From: DATAES01 sp963802415
Lineage (GTDB): Bacteria; Actinomycetota; Acidimicrobiia; Acidimicrobiales; JACDCH01
Direction of reading: 5' to 3'
DNA: 64,000 nt
NCBI GenBank assembly: GCA_963802415.1
Contig: CAWDIH010000001.1
Location: 2,976,001-3,040,000 of the forward strand
A program made the translations under genes and the position numbers. Under the pieces are notes generated by a model. The model was not told where the DNA came from. It saw nothing but the letters and a program-made list of their open reading frames with translations, and ran no database searches. Shown in pieces: positions 55,624-64,000 of the stretch (its first letter is position 1; each line of letters starts with the position of its first letter).

Positions 55624-56628
55624 ATGCGAGTTTTCGTTGCTGGGGCGAGCGGTGCGATCGGCACCCGGCTCGTTCGCCAGTTGATCGACCGAGGGCATGA
55701 GGTGATCGGCACCTCCAAGTCGCCTGCGAACGCGGGACGTGTACGGGCGCTGGGAGCGGAGCCGATGACGCTCGATTTGCTCGACCCGCGGGCTGTGCGC
55801 AAGGCGATCCTGGAAACCGAGCCCGACGCGATCGCGCATGAGGCGACCGCGTTGGCGGATGTCCGTTTCTCCAGGAATCTCGATCGCACCTTTGCGCAGA
55901 CCAACCGGCTGCGGACCGGGGGTACCGACGCGCTGTTGGCCGCCGCCCGCGAAGCGGGGGTTCGCCGCTTCGTCGCGCAGAGTTTCGCTACCGCCCGGAA
56001 CGCCCGCGAGAGCGGGCCGGTCAAGAGTGAGGACGATCCACTCGACCCCACGCCGGTGCCGGCGACGCGCAAGACCAACGCGGCGATGCGCTATCTCGAG
56101 CAGGCGGTCACCGACGCCGGCGGGACGGCGCTCCGCTACGGCGGCTTTTACGGCACGGCCAACGACGCGATGGTCGAACCCGTCCGCAAGCGGCAGTTCC
56201 CGATCGTGGGCGACGGCGCCGGTGTCACCTCGTTCATCCACCTCGACGACGCTGCCGCCGCGACAGTGCTGGCGCTCGACCACGACTCGACCGGTATCTA
56301 CAACATCGTCGACGACGAGCCCGCTCCCGTGCGGGAGTGGTTGCCGGTGCTCGCTGACGTGCTCGACGCCAAGCCGCCCCGCCACGTTCCCCGCTGGCTG
56401 GCCCGGCTGATCGCTGGTGAGTTTGCGGTGATGTTGGGAACTGAGTCTCGCGGTGCCTCCAACGCGAAGGCCAAGCGGGAGCTCGGGTGGATGCTGCGCT
56501 ATCCCAGCTGGCGGCAGGGCTTCGTGGCCGCCTACTCACCCACGACCCGGGCGGATGGGCCAAGGTCCACCGTGGCCGTGGAAGCCACCCAGCAGCAACA
56601 CAGACCTCCGCCTGGCGGGGCCGCATGA
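55624..56628 (+). CDS. NAD(P)-dependent epimerase/dehydratase family protein
   Basis: A 334-aa extended/atypical SDR. The N-terminal cofactor motif is VAGASGAIGTRLVRQL (residues 5-20). FATARNARESGPVKSEDDPL, ALRYGGFYGTANDAMVEPVR and FIHLDDAAAATVLALDHDST follow. Y in RYGGFYG is the likely catalytic region. AAAGGAG lies 7 bp before ATG 55624. Substrate unknown. It is the last gene before the tRNA end of the island. Confidence 0.8.
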   Translation: MRVFVAGASGAIGTRLVRQLIDRGHEVIGTSKSPANAGRVRALGAEPMTLDLLDPRAVRKAILETEPDAIAHEATALADVRFSRNLDRTFAQTNRLRTGGTDALLAAAREAGVRRFVAQSFATARNARESGPVKSEDDPLDPTPVPATRKTNAAMRYLEQAVTDAGGTALRYGGFYGTANDAMVEPVRKRQFPIVGDGAGVTSFIHLDDAAAATVLALDHDSTGIYNIVDDEPAPVREWLPVLADVLDAKPPRHVPRWLARLIAGEFAVMLGTESRGASNAKAKRELGWMLRYPSWRQGFVAAYSPTTRADGPRSTVAVEATQQQHRPPPGGAA

Positions 56629-56677
56629 CTTCGGGCCCGAATGCACGGCCCGATAATTCTGACCTGCTACCTCTGGG

Positions 56678-56751
<74 letters not shown>

Positions 56752-56815
56752 TGGACGAGTCACTCTAGTTCGGCCGCGTCTCCCCTCTCCCGGCGAGAAC
56801 CCGAAACACGCCGCC

Positions 56816-57028
56816 TCAGAGGATCCACTGGACCATCTGCACCAGGCGCCAGCCCAAGTAAACGGCGGCGAGCACGATCATCAGCTTGAAGTGCCACGGT
56901 GCCCGGTACTCGCCGGCCTCGACCACCTCCTGCGGCGTTGCGATCTGCTGCCCGCACGTTGGGCAGGTGCCGGTCGGTGGCATCGAGTTCGGGGACCAGA
57001 ACTTCGCGCAGTCCTCACAGAAGGGCAT
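56816..57028 (-). CDS. Small zinc-ribbon membrane protein
   Basis: A 70-aa protein. The N-terminal CEDC and TCPTCG Cys pairs form a zinc ribbon. The C-terminal LMIVLAAVYLGWRLVQMVQW is one membrane helix. It ends 6 bp from nothing recognisable and starts 6 bp downstream of the carboxylase gene end, so it is probably co-transcribed with it. Function unknown. Confidence 0.8.
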   Translation of the reverse strand: MPFCEDCAKFWSPNSMPPTGTCPTCGQQIATPQEVVEAGEYRAPWHFKLMIVLAAVYLGWRLVQMVQWIL

Positions 57029-57034
57029 GGCCGC

Positions 57035-58570
57035 TCAGACCGGAGGCACGCCGTGGCGTCGGTCGCTGAATGATCGGTCCTTGTCATGCGCCGCGTGCAA
57101 ACGGCCGACGATCTGGTGACGAAGATCCGGGAAGTCGACCACCGCGTCGACCACGAGCTCGGAAGCGAGCCGCAGCAGATCGACATCCTCTTCGTACACG
57201 CGGCGTTGCTCGGCGACGTACGTCTCGCGCTCGTCGGGATCGTCGATGGCGGCGATCTTGTTCGCGAACACGGCGTTGACCGCGGCTTCCGGCCCCATCA
57301 CGGCGATCTTCGCCGTCGGCAGCGCGAGAGTGGCCTCGGGGTCGAACGCGGGTCCGGACATCGCGTACAGCCCCGCGCCGTACGCCTTGCGCACGATCAC
57401 GGAAACCTTCGGAACAGTCGCCTCAGACACCGCGGTGATCATCTTGGCGCCGTGACGAATGATGCCCTGGCGCTCGACCGCGGTGCCGATCATGAACCCG
57501 GGTACGTCGGCGAGAAACACCAGTGGGATGTTGAACGCGTCGCACAGCCAGATGAACCGCGCGCACTTGTCAGCCGAGTCGACGAAGAGCACGCCGCCGA
57601 GTTGGGCAGGGTTGTTGGCAACGATGCCGACAGGTTCGCCGTCGAGCCGGCCGAGACCGACGATCACCTCCGGGGCCCACAGGGGCTTGATCTCGAAGAA
57701 GGACTCGGCGTCCACGATGCCGTCGATCAGCATGTGCATGTCGAACGGCACGTGCTCATCGGGAGGGACGAGGTCGGCGGTGATGTGCGACGTCGGCGCG
57801 GCGGCCTCGTACCGAGGCGGCAGGTCGTGCCACGACGACGGAAAGTACGACAAGAACGCCTTGGCCTGATCGATCGCGTCTTCGTCGTCGATCGCGAGGT
57901 TGTCGCCGCATCCGGACACGGACGCGTGCATCCGCGCGCCGCCCATCTCCTCCAGCGTCGTGATCTCGCCGATCACCATCTCCGCCATGCGCGGCGAACC
58001 GAGGTACATGGACGCGTTGCCCTCGACCATGATCACGATGTCGCAGAAACTCGGTATGTACGCCCCGCCGGCAGCCGACGGGCCGAACAGGCAGCACACC
58101 TGCGGCACACGACCGGACAACCGGACCTGGTTGTAGAAGATGCGGCCAGCGCCGCGCCGTCCGGGGAAGAGCTCGACCTGGTCGGTGATGCGCGCACCGG
58201 CCGAATCGACGAGCCAGATCACTGGGAGGTTGTGACGCAGGGCGTGTTCGGTCAGGCGCACGATCTTCTCGACGGTGCGCGCCCCCCACGAACCGGCCTT
58301 GACCGTCGGATCGTTGGCCATGACGCAAACGGGTCGGCCGTCGAGGCGGCCGACGCCGGTCACGACACCGTCCGCCGGCAGATCACCGGACGGTGCCATC
58401 GCATTGGCGAGCAGAGAATCCTCGACCAACGAGTCTTCGTCGAGCAGCAGCGCGAGGCGGTCGCGTACGAAGAGCTTGTGCTGTGCTGCCAGCTTGTCGC
58501 GACCTGTGTCGAGGTTGCCCGCGAGCGCTCGTTCGGTCGCCTTCTTCAGTTGCTCGCTGTGCTCGCTCAC
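57035..58570 (-). CDS. Acyl-CoA carboxylase beta (carboxyltransferase) subunit
   Basis: A 511-aa biotin-dependent carboxyltransferase. It has an N-terminal acyl-CoA half (GRPVCVMANDPTVKAGSWGA, CCLFGPSAAGGAYIPSFCDI) and a C-terminal carboxybiotin half (GFMIGTAVERQGIIRHGAKM, VSVIVRKAYGAGLYAMSGPA). It is of the propionyl/acetyl/methylcrotonyl-CoA carboxylase type. Its substrate range is not readable. The biotin carboxylase alpha subunit is not in the window. It overlaps the SpoIIE-type gene by 4 bp. Confidence 0.92.
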   Translation of the reverse strand: MSEHSEQLKKATERALAGNLDTGRDKLAAQHKLFVRDRLALLLDEDSLVEDSLLANAMAPSGDLPADGVVTGVGRLDGRPVCVMANDPTVKAGSWGARTVEKIVRLTEHALRHNLPVIWLVDSAGARITDQVELFPGRRGAGRIFYNQVRLSGRVPQVCCLFGPSAAGGAYIPSFCDIVIMVEGNASMYLGSPRMAEMVIGEITTLEEMGGARMHASVSGCGDNLAIDDEDAIDQAKAFLSYFPSSWHDLPPRYEAAAPTSHITADLVPPDEHVPFDMHMLIDGIVDAESFFEIKPLWAPEVIVGLGRLDGEPVGIVANNPAQLGGVLFVDSADKCARFIWLCDAFNIPLVFLADVPGFMIGTAVERQGIIRHGAKMITAVSEATVPKVSVIVRKAYGAGLYAMSGPAFDPEATLALPTAKIAVMGPEAAVNAVFANKIAAIDDPDERETYVAEQRRVYEEDVDLLRLASELVVDAVVDFPDLRHQIVGRLHAAHDKDRSFSDRRHGVPPV

Positions 58571-59646
58571 GCGCGTCGGATGGCCACTACTGCGATGTCG
58601 TCGTTGATCGGCGACGACGCGAAGTCACGTGCAGCGTCGATGAGCGTCTTGCACAGCACATCAGGATCGACTCCGGGATCCCGACGCAGGAACCCCGCGA
58701 TGCGCTCCTCGCCGAACATGAGCTCACCGTCTCGCGCTTCTGCGAGCCCGTCGGTGTATGTCAGGAGCAAGTCGCCGCGGTTGAGCGTGATCTCCCGGCT
58801 GAAGTAGCTCGCTTGCGGATCGAGCAGCAGCAGCGGACCCGTTGCGCGCAGCGGTTGCACCTCACGGTCGTGCCAGAGCCACGCAGCCGGATGGCCGGCA
58901 GATGCGAATCGCAGCGTGCCCGCCTCCGTGTCGAAGACGGAGACGAGCAGCGAGATGAACTCCTCGGCTCGTGCCTGTTCGGCCATCTGCCCGTTCAACA
59001 GCTCGATGGCCTGCGCTGGATCGCGGTACTCGCGCAGGAACACCCGCAGCAGGTACTTGGCCTGGAATGCAGTGATCGAGGGCTCGATGCCGTGGCCGGT
59101 CACGTCACCGATCACGGCTGCCACCCGGCTCGGAGCGACGCGGAACACGTCGTAGAAGTCGCCCGCCATGAGTCCGGCGCCCGGTTGATACACGCGGCCG
59201 ACCTCGAAGCCCGCGAAGTCGGGCAGGTCGTCCGGTGCCAGTCGCTCGGCCCACCGGCGAGGCGCGAGCTCCTCCTGCGACAGCACCTCTTCGGCCCGCC
59301 GCTCCAGCATGGCCCGTCCCTCGAACAGGCGCGACTCGCGGATGAAGTCCCGCCCGTAGATGAGCGTGAGCGCGATGGGACCGAGGATGAACGCGTACAG
59401 CGTCACCGCGTCGTCCTGGTCACTGACCGCGGCCGCGAGCGACGCAATCGCCAGCACCACGTACAGAACGGTGGTGTGGAGCTCCTTACGGAATGCGGCG
59501 CGTGCGAGACGAGTCGCGTCGTTGTCGGAGCCGAACTCGGATTCGACCCGCAGCTCGACCTTCCGGAGGTAGCGGGTGGAGCGGCCCCAGACCGCAGCTG
59601 CAATGAGGCAGGCCACGGCGACCAGAGCCAGGACGGGTCTGTGCAT
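58567..59646 (-). CDS. Membrane PP2C/SpoIIE-type serine phosphatase
   Basis: A 359-aa protein. Two or three membrane helices (LALVAVACLIAAAVW, TTVLYVVLAIASLAAAV, LYAFILGPIALTLIY) are followed by a coiled linker and a SpoIIE/RsbU phosphatase domain. Metal ligands are in LMAGDFYDVFRV, AAVIGDVTGHGIEPS, LLLTYTDGLAEARD and NDDIAVVAIR. It would dephosphorylate an anti-sigma-factor antagonist in a partner-switching pathway. No partner gene lies nearby. Translationally coupled to the carboxylase gene. Confidence 0.88.
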   Translation of the reverse strand: MHRPVLALVAVACLIAAAVWGRSTRYLRKVELRVESEFGSDNDATRLARAAFRKELHTTVLYVVLAIASLAAAVSDQDDAVTLYAFILGPIALTLIYGRDFIRESRLFEGRAMLERRAEEVLSQEELAPRRWAERLAPDDLPDFAGFEVGRVYQPGAGLMAGDFYDVFRVAPSRVAAVIGDVTGHGIEPSITAFQAKYLLRVFLREYRDPAQAIELLNGQMAEQARAEEFISLLVSVFDTEAGTLRFASAGHPAAWLWHDREVQPLRATGPLLLLDPQASYFSREITLNRGDLLLTYTDGLAEARDGELMFGEERIAGFLRRDPGVDPDVLCKTLIDAARDFASSPINDDIAVVAIRRA

Positions 59647-59702
59647 GACTGGCGCAAATCGTACTGGCTGGACAGTACGAAACCGTTACGGAACCGTCTA
59701 GG

Positions 59703-60446
59703 TCAGGTGGGGACCGGCGAGCGCTCCCCCGTCCACGGGCTCACATCGACACCGAGTTGCTTCATGCCGAAGATCACCGCCTTCGGATCGATCGTCGCCG
59801 CAGCCCAGTCGGGGTTCCACATCCGCTCGTCGCCGGTCGCCTTGACGAACATCGCCGTCTGCTCGATCGTGAGCAGGACCCCACGGCGGCTGATGATGCG
59901 TTCGTACCGTTCGGCATGCGCAGCGTCGATCACGTAGTTCATCGAGTCGCACTGGTGGACGATGTCGTTGTTGTTCCAGTCCCACGGCGAGGTGCTCACG
60001 TGCACGAGCGTGGACGGGTTCGCGGGGGTGACGACGCCGTCTTTCGCGGTCAGGTCGACAGGGCCGAGGCAGCACGCGCAGTAGCTCTTGAGCGTCAGTT
60101 CCATACCGGCGAACGGTGGCATGCGTGAGATGGCGACCGATTCGAGCGCGCAACCGGCAAACGAGTGGAAACGTCCGTCGATCCACACCTCGACCTGGCT
60201 CGGGAAGCTCGAGAACGGCTGGAACTTGAGGACGTTGCAGTTCTGGCTGTCTTGGTCGACCACGCAGATGATGCCGAGCTGCAATTCCTTGTACGCCTGG
60301 ACGATGGCACGCCGGTCCAGGCCGGTGCCGTCGTGCGCGGCCCGCAGATTCGGTCCGTGCCCGTGCTCGCACCAGAACTCGTACACGAACGCGCGCAGCT
60401 GCTTCGCAGGGTCGGAGAACTCGAAGGGTTGGACATTCTGGGGCAT
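59703..60446 (-). CDS. Alkylmercury lyase (MerB)-like protein
   Basis: A 247-aa protein. C99 in FAGCALESVAI and C166 in NDIVHQCDSMNYV occupy the places of MerB Cys96 and Cys159, and E102 stands at the place of Asp99 (CALD). The middle CACCLGPVDLTAKDG resembles the MerB mid-section. The N-terminal wHTH-like part (RAFVYEFWCEHGHGPNLRAA) is also MerB-like. MerB splits carbon-mercury bonds; here no mer operon genes are near, so another role (for example C-S or metal chemistry) is possible. Confidence 0.6.
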   Translation of the reverse strand: MPQNVQPFEFSDPAKQLRAFVYEFWCEHGHGPNLRAAHDGTGLDRRAIVQAYKELQLGIICVVDQDSQNCNVLKFQPFSSFPSQVEVWIDGRFHSFAGCALESVAISRMPPFAGMELTLKSYCACCLGPVDLTAKDGVVTPANPSTLVHVSTSPWDWNNNDIVHQCDSMNYVIDAAHAERYERIISRRGVLLTIEQTAMFVKATGDERMWNPDWAAATIDPKAVIFGMKQLGVDVSPWTGERSPVPT

Positions 60447-60467
60447 GACTCGGGAGTCTGCCAGCCG

Positions 60468-61772
60468 TCAGTCGCGCCTGCGGACTCGCAGCTTGATCGG
60501 GGTCGCGCCGAGGTCGAACGCTTCTCGCAACCGACGCTCGAGGAACCGCAGGTACGTGTGCGGCAACTCCTTGTTGGCGAACAAGGTGAACGTCGGAGGA
60601 TCGGCTGCGCCTTGTGTCGCGTACAGGACTCGTCCGCCGTGCGGCGCGGGTTGCGATGCTTGCGCCGCTCGGATCACCTCGTTGACCTGTCTCGTCGGCA
60701 CCCGGGTGTGGTACGCGTCGATGGCGTGCGCCACCGCGGGGATGAGCTTCTGCACGCCCTTGCCGGTGAGCGCGCTGATCTTGAGGACGATCATGTCGCC
60801 TGCGAAGTGCAGCTTGCGTCCGAGTTGACGCAACACGGCAGCGCGATCGTCGGCGTCGAGCGCGTCCCACTTGTTCAAGAGCACGACGATCGGACACCCT
60901 GCGGCGTCCACCCGCTCCGCGAGGCGCTGGTCCTGCGCCGTGACACCTTCGGACGCGTCGATCAGGAGCAACGCGACGTCTGCCCGATCGACGGCTTGGA
61001 GCGCCCGCACGAGCGAGTAGTACTCGGTTGCCGCGTCGACGCGAGACCGGCGGCGCATGCCGGCGGTGTCGATGAACCTGATCGGACCGTCGTCGGTGTC
61101 CACGACGGTGTCGATCGTGTCCCGCGTCGTTCCCGGAAGGTCGTGTACGACGGCGCGCTCGTCACCGACGAGCCGGTTGAACAATGTGGACTTGCCGACG
61201 TTCGGGCGGCCCACGATGGCGACGCCGAAGATGCGCGACTCGTCACCCTCGACATCGACCTCGTCGTCTGATCCCTCGTCGTCGGGCAGGAGCGCCGCGA
61301 TCCGGTCGAGCAGATCGCCCGCGCCGCGTCCGTGGAGGGCACTGACCGGCAGCGGCTCTCCCAATCCGAGTTGCATGAAGTCCCATACCGCGGCCTCGCG
61401 GTTGGCGTCGTCCACCTTGTTGACGACGACGAGCACTGGCGAGACGAGCGTGCGAAGGACCTCGGCGACGCGCGCGTCTTCCTCGGCCACGCCGACGTTG
61501 GCATCGACGACGAGTAGGACGACGTCGGCACCTCGCATCGCCCGTTCGGACTGCTGGCTGACCTTGCGATCGAGGCTGCTGCTGTCGCCGGGGAGCCAGC
61601 CGCCGGTGTCGACGACCGTGAAGTGCCGGCCCTGCCACTCGGCATCGACCTCCTTGCGGTCGCGTGTGACGCCCGGCTCCTCTTCGACGATTGCCTCGCG
61701 GCGGCCGATGATGCGATTGACGAGAGTCGACTTCCCCACGTTGGGACGGCCGACAATGGCGATCGAAGGCAT
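60468..61772 (-). CDS. der: Ribosome biogenesis GTPase Der (EngA)
   Basis: A 434-aa double-GTPase. Two G1 motifs (GRPNVGKS at residues 8-15 and again in AIVGRPNVGKSTLFNRLVGD), two switch/G3 DTGG and DTAGMRRR, two NKxD (VVNKVDDAN, LLNKWDALD), and a C-terminal KH-like domain (RRLREAFDLGATPIKLRVRR). It acts in 50S ribosome maturation. ATG 61772 is chosen; GTG 61778 (GTGACG) overlaps the DUF512 stop and is also possible. Confidence 0.96.
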   Translation of the reverse strand: MPSIAIVGRPNVGKSTLVNRIIGRREAIVEEEPGVTRDRKEVDAEWQGRHFTVVDTGGWLPGDSSSLDRKVSQQSERAMRGADVVLLVVDANVGVAEEDARVAEVLRTLVSPVLVVVNKVDDANREAAVWDFMQLGLGEPLPVSALHGRGAGDLLDRIAALLPDDEGSDDEVDVEGDESRIFGVAIVGRPNVGKSTLFNRLVGDERAVVHDLPGTTRDTIDTVVDTDDGPIRFIDTAGMRRRSRVDAATEYYSLVRALQAVDRADVALLLIDASEGVTAQDQRLAERVDAAGCPIVVLLNKWDALDADDRAAVLRQLGRKLHFAGDMIVLKISALTGKGVQKLIPAVAHAIDAYHTRVPTRQVNEVIRAAQASQPAPHGGRVLYATQGAADPPTFTLFANKELPHTYLRFLERRLREAFDLGATPIKLRVRRRD

Positions 61773-61774
61773 CG

Positions 61775-63139
61775 TCACACCAAGGCGCGTCGCAGTGCCT
61801 GGCCATCGGTGGCCACGACCTCGACGGGGTGCGGGAGGTCCGCGGGCGACGAACCGTCGAGGAACCGGCCGGCCGACAAGCACACGTCCGGCAACAAGTA
61901 CCGATGACCGGACGGTTCGTCTTTCAGGACGCGCGCGATGTCTTGACCGACCAGCAACCCGGTCACGCCGATGTTGCCACCGAAGTACTGATTGTCGATC
62001 GTGACGACCCGTACGTCGCCGCGTCCGAGGCGCCCGACGATTGGCTGCAGCACCTGCGTGCCGTATTCACTCGTGATGATCCCGACCGGGGCGTTCGCGC
62101 ACGGCCGAAGGAAGACCGGCGCATCGGTACGCGGACCTCGGTACGGCTCGAAGTCGGTGCCGTCCAGACGGCCTTCGACCCACGCGAAGAAGCCAGCGCG
62201 CGGCCCGGTTGCGCCGTCCGTGCGTCCCTCGAACTCGGCCTCGAACATCCGCGCCATGCCGATCCCGTCTTCATGCATGGGGAACCCTTCGTAGGCGTCC
62301 GCCTGCGGGAACGTCCGTGCGGCAAGCAAGTAGTACTCGTCGGCCGCGAACACGAGTCGGCGGCCGAGCACGGAGAAGAACACGTCCTGCCACCGCTCGA
62401 CGCACTCGACCACCGCGCGCGCCTCGTCAGGCGTGTGCCCGCGCATGCGCGACTCGGTCGAGTAGCGGCTGACGCCCAGCGGCACCACGCACACCGACGA
62501 CAGTTCGGGGAACTGGTCGAGGATGCCGACCATGGTGTCGTCCAGCACCGCGCCATCGTTGATGCCAGGACAAACGACGACCTGAGCGTGCACCTCGATG
62601 CCGTGATCGAGCAGGGCGCGCAACCAGCGCAGGCTCGTCGCGCCACGACGGTTGCGCAACATCGATGCTCGGACGTCGGGATCGGTGGCATGGATGCTGA
62701 CGTTCAATGGGCTCAAGCGCTCGGTGACGATCCGCTCGAGGTCGGCCTCGGTGAAGCGGGTCAGCGTCGTGAAGTTCCCGTAGAGGAACGACAACCGGTA
62801 GTCGTCATCCTTCACGTACAAGCTGCGGCGGAGGCCAGGCGGAAGTTGGTAGATGAAGCAGAACTCGCAGTGGTTGTCGCAGGTCTGCACTTGGTCGAAC
62901 AGAGCGCTGTGAACCTCGACGCCGAGCGGCTCGCCCTCCCGTTTCGCCACGTGCACCGATCGCTCGAGACCACCCCGTTCGACGTCGATGACGACGTCAG
63001 CGGCGTCGGCCAAGAACCGGTACTCGATGATGTCCCGCGGCGCCCGGCCGTCCATGGCGACGATCACATCGCCGACCTCGAGCCCTGCGTGCGCGGAAGC
63101 GGATCCGGGCGCGACAGCAACGATTCGAGGGGCGGACAC
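61775..63139 (-). CDS. DUF512 PDZ/radical-SAM-like protein
   Basis: About 454 aa. An N-terminal PDZ-like segment (VAVAPGSASAHAGLEVGDVI) is followed by a radical SAM-type cluster motif C-D-N-H-C-E-F-C and FIYQLPPGLRRSLYVKDDDY. Next come TLTRFTEADLERIVTERLSP, CPGINDGAVLDDTMVGILDQ, and the C-terminal DUF512 (DVRVVTIDNQYFGGNIGVTG). The function of this conserved family is unknown, often beside der. GTG 63139 or 63142 start. Its stop lies 3 bp from the der ATG. Confidence 0.85.
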   Translation of the reverse strand: MSAPRIVAVAPGSASAHAGLEVGDVIVAMDGRAPRDIIEYRFLADAADVVIDVERGGLERSVHVAKREGEPLGVEVHSALFDQVQTCDNHCEFCFIYQLPPGLRRSLYVKDDDYRLSFLYGNFTTLTRFTEADLERIVTERLSPLNVSIHATDPDVRASMLRNRRGATSLRWLRALLDHGIEVHAQVVVCPGINDGAVLDDTMVGILDQFPELSSVCVVPLGVSRYSTESRMRGHTPDEARAVVECVERWQDVFFSVLGRRLVFAADEYYLLAARTFPQADAYEGFPMHEDGIGMARMFEAEFEGRTDGATGPRAGFFAWVEGRLDGTDFEPYRGPRTDAPVFLRPCANAPVGIITSEYGTQVLQPIVGRLGRGDVRVVTIDNQYFGGNIGVTGLLVGQDIARVLKDEPSGHRYLLPDVCLSAGRFLDGSSPADLPHPVEVVATDGQALRRALV

Positions 63140-63170
63140 CACCCAAGGATACGAGCCGTAGCCTGGGACC

Positions 63171-64000
63171 GTGCCCGTCGACCGAGTCCTGCTGGCCGCG
63201 CCTCGAGGGTTCTGCGCCGGGGTCGAGATGGCGATCAAGGCGCTGGCGTGGATGGTGCGGGCGTTCGAGCCGCCGGTGTACTGCTACCACGAGATCGTTC
63301 ACAACCAGCTGGTCGTCAAGCGGTTCGAGGGCCTCGGCGTGGTGTTCGTCGACGATGTCACGGAGGTGCCACCGGGCGCGCCGGTGATGTTGTCCGCGCA
63401 CGGATCGGCCCCTGAAGTCGTCGAAGCCGCTCGCGGCACGGGCGGGTTCGTGGTGAACGCGGTCTGCCCGCTCGTCACGAAGGTCCACCACGAGGTCAAG
63501 GTGCGCGCCGGCAAGGGCTACCGCATCGTGTACGTCGGACACGAAGGCCATGAAGAAGCAGTTGGCACCATGGCAGTCGCGCCCGAGGCGATCGACCTCG
63601 TGCAGTCGGTCGAGGACGTCGACGCATTGCCGGAGTCCGACGCGCCGGTGGCGCTGCTCGCACAGACGACGTTGTCGCACCGGGAATGGTCGGACGTGCT
63701 CGATGCGACGGCGGCGCGCTTCCCGGGCATGTGGCGACCGGGCCGAAGCGATCTGTGCTTCGCGACGACGAACAGGCAGTCAGCCCTGACCGCGATCGCC
63801 GCGCAATGCGATGCGGTCGTCGTGATCGGATCCGCGAACTCGTCGAACACCCGCGCTCTCGAGAAGCTCGCGCACGAGTCCGGATGCCCGTCCGTCCACC
63901 GCATCAATGCCGCCGAGGAGCTGCCAGAGCTTTCGGGCACAGTCGGGGTCACTGCTGGGGCGTCGGCGCCCGAGGAGCTCGTCGAAGCGGTGATCGCCCG
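63171..64000 (+). CDS. ispH: 4-hydroxy-3-methylbut-2-enyl diphosphate reductase, partial
   Basis: Iron-sulfur reductase that makes IPP and DMAPP in the MEP pathway. GTG 63171 starts VPVDRVLLAAPRGFCAGVEM. The cluster Cys are C15, C99 (VNAVCPLVTKVH) and C196 (SDLCFATTNRQSA). SAHGSAP and IGSANSSNTRALEKLA are further substrate motifs. 276 codons lie before the window end; the rest (about 35-40 aa by family length) is outside. Divergent from the DUF512 gene with a 31-bp gap. Confidence 0.95.
   Translation, partial: MPVDRVLLAAPRGFCAGVEMAIKALAWMVRAFEPPVYCYHEIVHNQLVVKRFEGLGVVFVDDVTEVPPGAPVMLSAHGSAPEVVEAARGTGGFVVNAVCPLVTKVHHEVKVRAGKGYRIVYVGHEGHEEAVGTMAVAPEAIDLVQSVEDVDALPESDAPVALLAQTTLSHREWSDVLDATAARFPGMWRPGRSDLCFATTNRQSALTAIAAQCDAVVVIGSANSSNTRALEKLAHESGCPSVHRINAAEELPELSGTVGVTAGASAPEELVEAVIA

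Overview
The window is high-GC DNA with an actinobacterial gene set. Pointers are a KstR-type steroid regulator with its operators, F420-type luciferase-like oxidoreductases, a mycothiol-type DinB/MDMPI protein, and the actinobacterial block gcvH-garA-ftsR(MerR)-bifunctional nuclease-MerR. An uncultured Acidimicrobiia-like actinobacterium would fit, but that placement is inference. A striking general property is the number of one-base frameshifts inside otherwise well-conserved genes (about 20 genes), mostly in short G/C runs. I read most of them as consensus errors of a draft or long-read assembly rather than real gene death.

Positions 1-13.8 kb hold a steroid (sterol side-chain and ring) catabolism cluster resembling the Mycobacterium Rv3515c-Rv3526 region. 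It contains a FadD19-like CoA ligase with a translationally coupled sulfatase, an acyl-CoA dehydrogenase followed by the kstR repressor gene, a second CoA ligase, two DUF35 proteins, two Ltp-type thiolases, a hydroxysteroid-type SDR, a KshA-like Rieske oxygenase, an amidohydrolase and an Rv3520c-like oxidoreductase. Three copies of the KstR operator TNNAACNNGTTNNA lie exactly in the three divergent promoter regions (3246, 6699, 12688), so regulator, sites and targets are all visible together.

Positions 13.8-21.5 kb hold HU, an MDMPI-like protein, a lipoprotein, an acyltransferase, a class II aldolase, another luciferase-like oxidoreductase, and a Tat-exported Cys-rich protein resembling methylamine dehydrogenase light chain fused to ten propeller-like repeats. 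Positions 21.5-31.4 kb are core genes: gcvP, gcvT, two MerR regulators, DUF151 nuclease, garA, gcvH, a fused mannose-1-phosphate guanylyltransferase/phosphomannomutase, and a CDP-alcohol phosphatidyltransferase.

Positions 31.4-48.4 kb are mixed: HIT protein, DUF2079 membrane protein, SRAP protein, an ABC-2 exporter, kinase-like and CrtC/AttH-like proteins, a PASTA protein, a K+ channel, a hydrolase-cyclase fusion with a missing nucleophile, a PBP4-type carboxypeptidase, and decayed gene fragments (DUF4188, methyltransferase).

Positions 48.4-56.7 kb form a putative genomic island. It is bounded by an intact tRNA-Pro(GGG) on the right and a 44-bp copy of the 3' half of that tRNA on the left. 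Inside are a truncated ComB fragment, an APH-like gene, an N-terminally truncated MFS exporter joined to a C-terminally truncated LAL-type ATPase regulator with a 389-bp internal tandem duplication, two tandem SDR paralogues with repeated leaders and altered active sites, and an epimerase-like gene. No integrase is visible.

Positions 56.7-64 kb return to core genes: a small zinc-ribbon membrane protein, an acyl-CoA carboxylase beta subunit, a SpoIIE-type phosphatase, a MerB-like protein, der, a DUF512 radical-SAM protein and ispH (cut by the window end).
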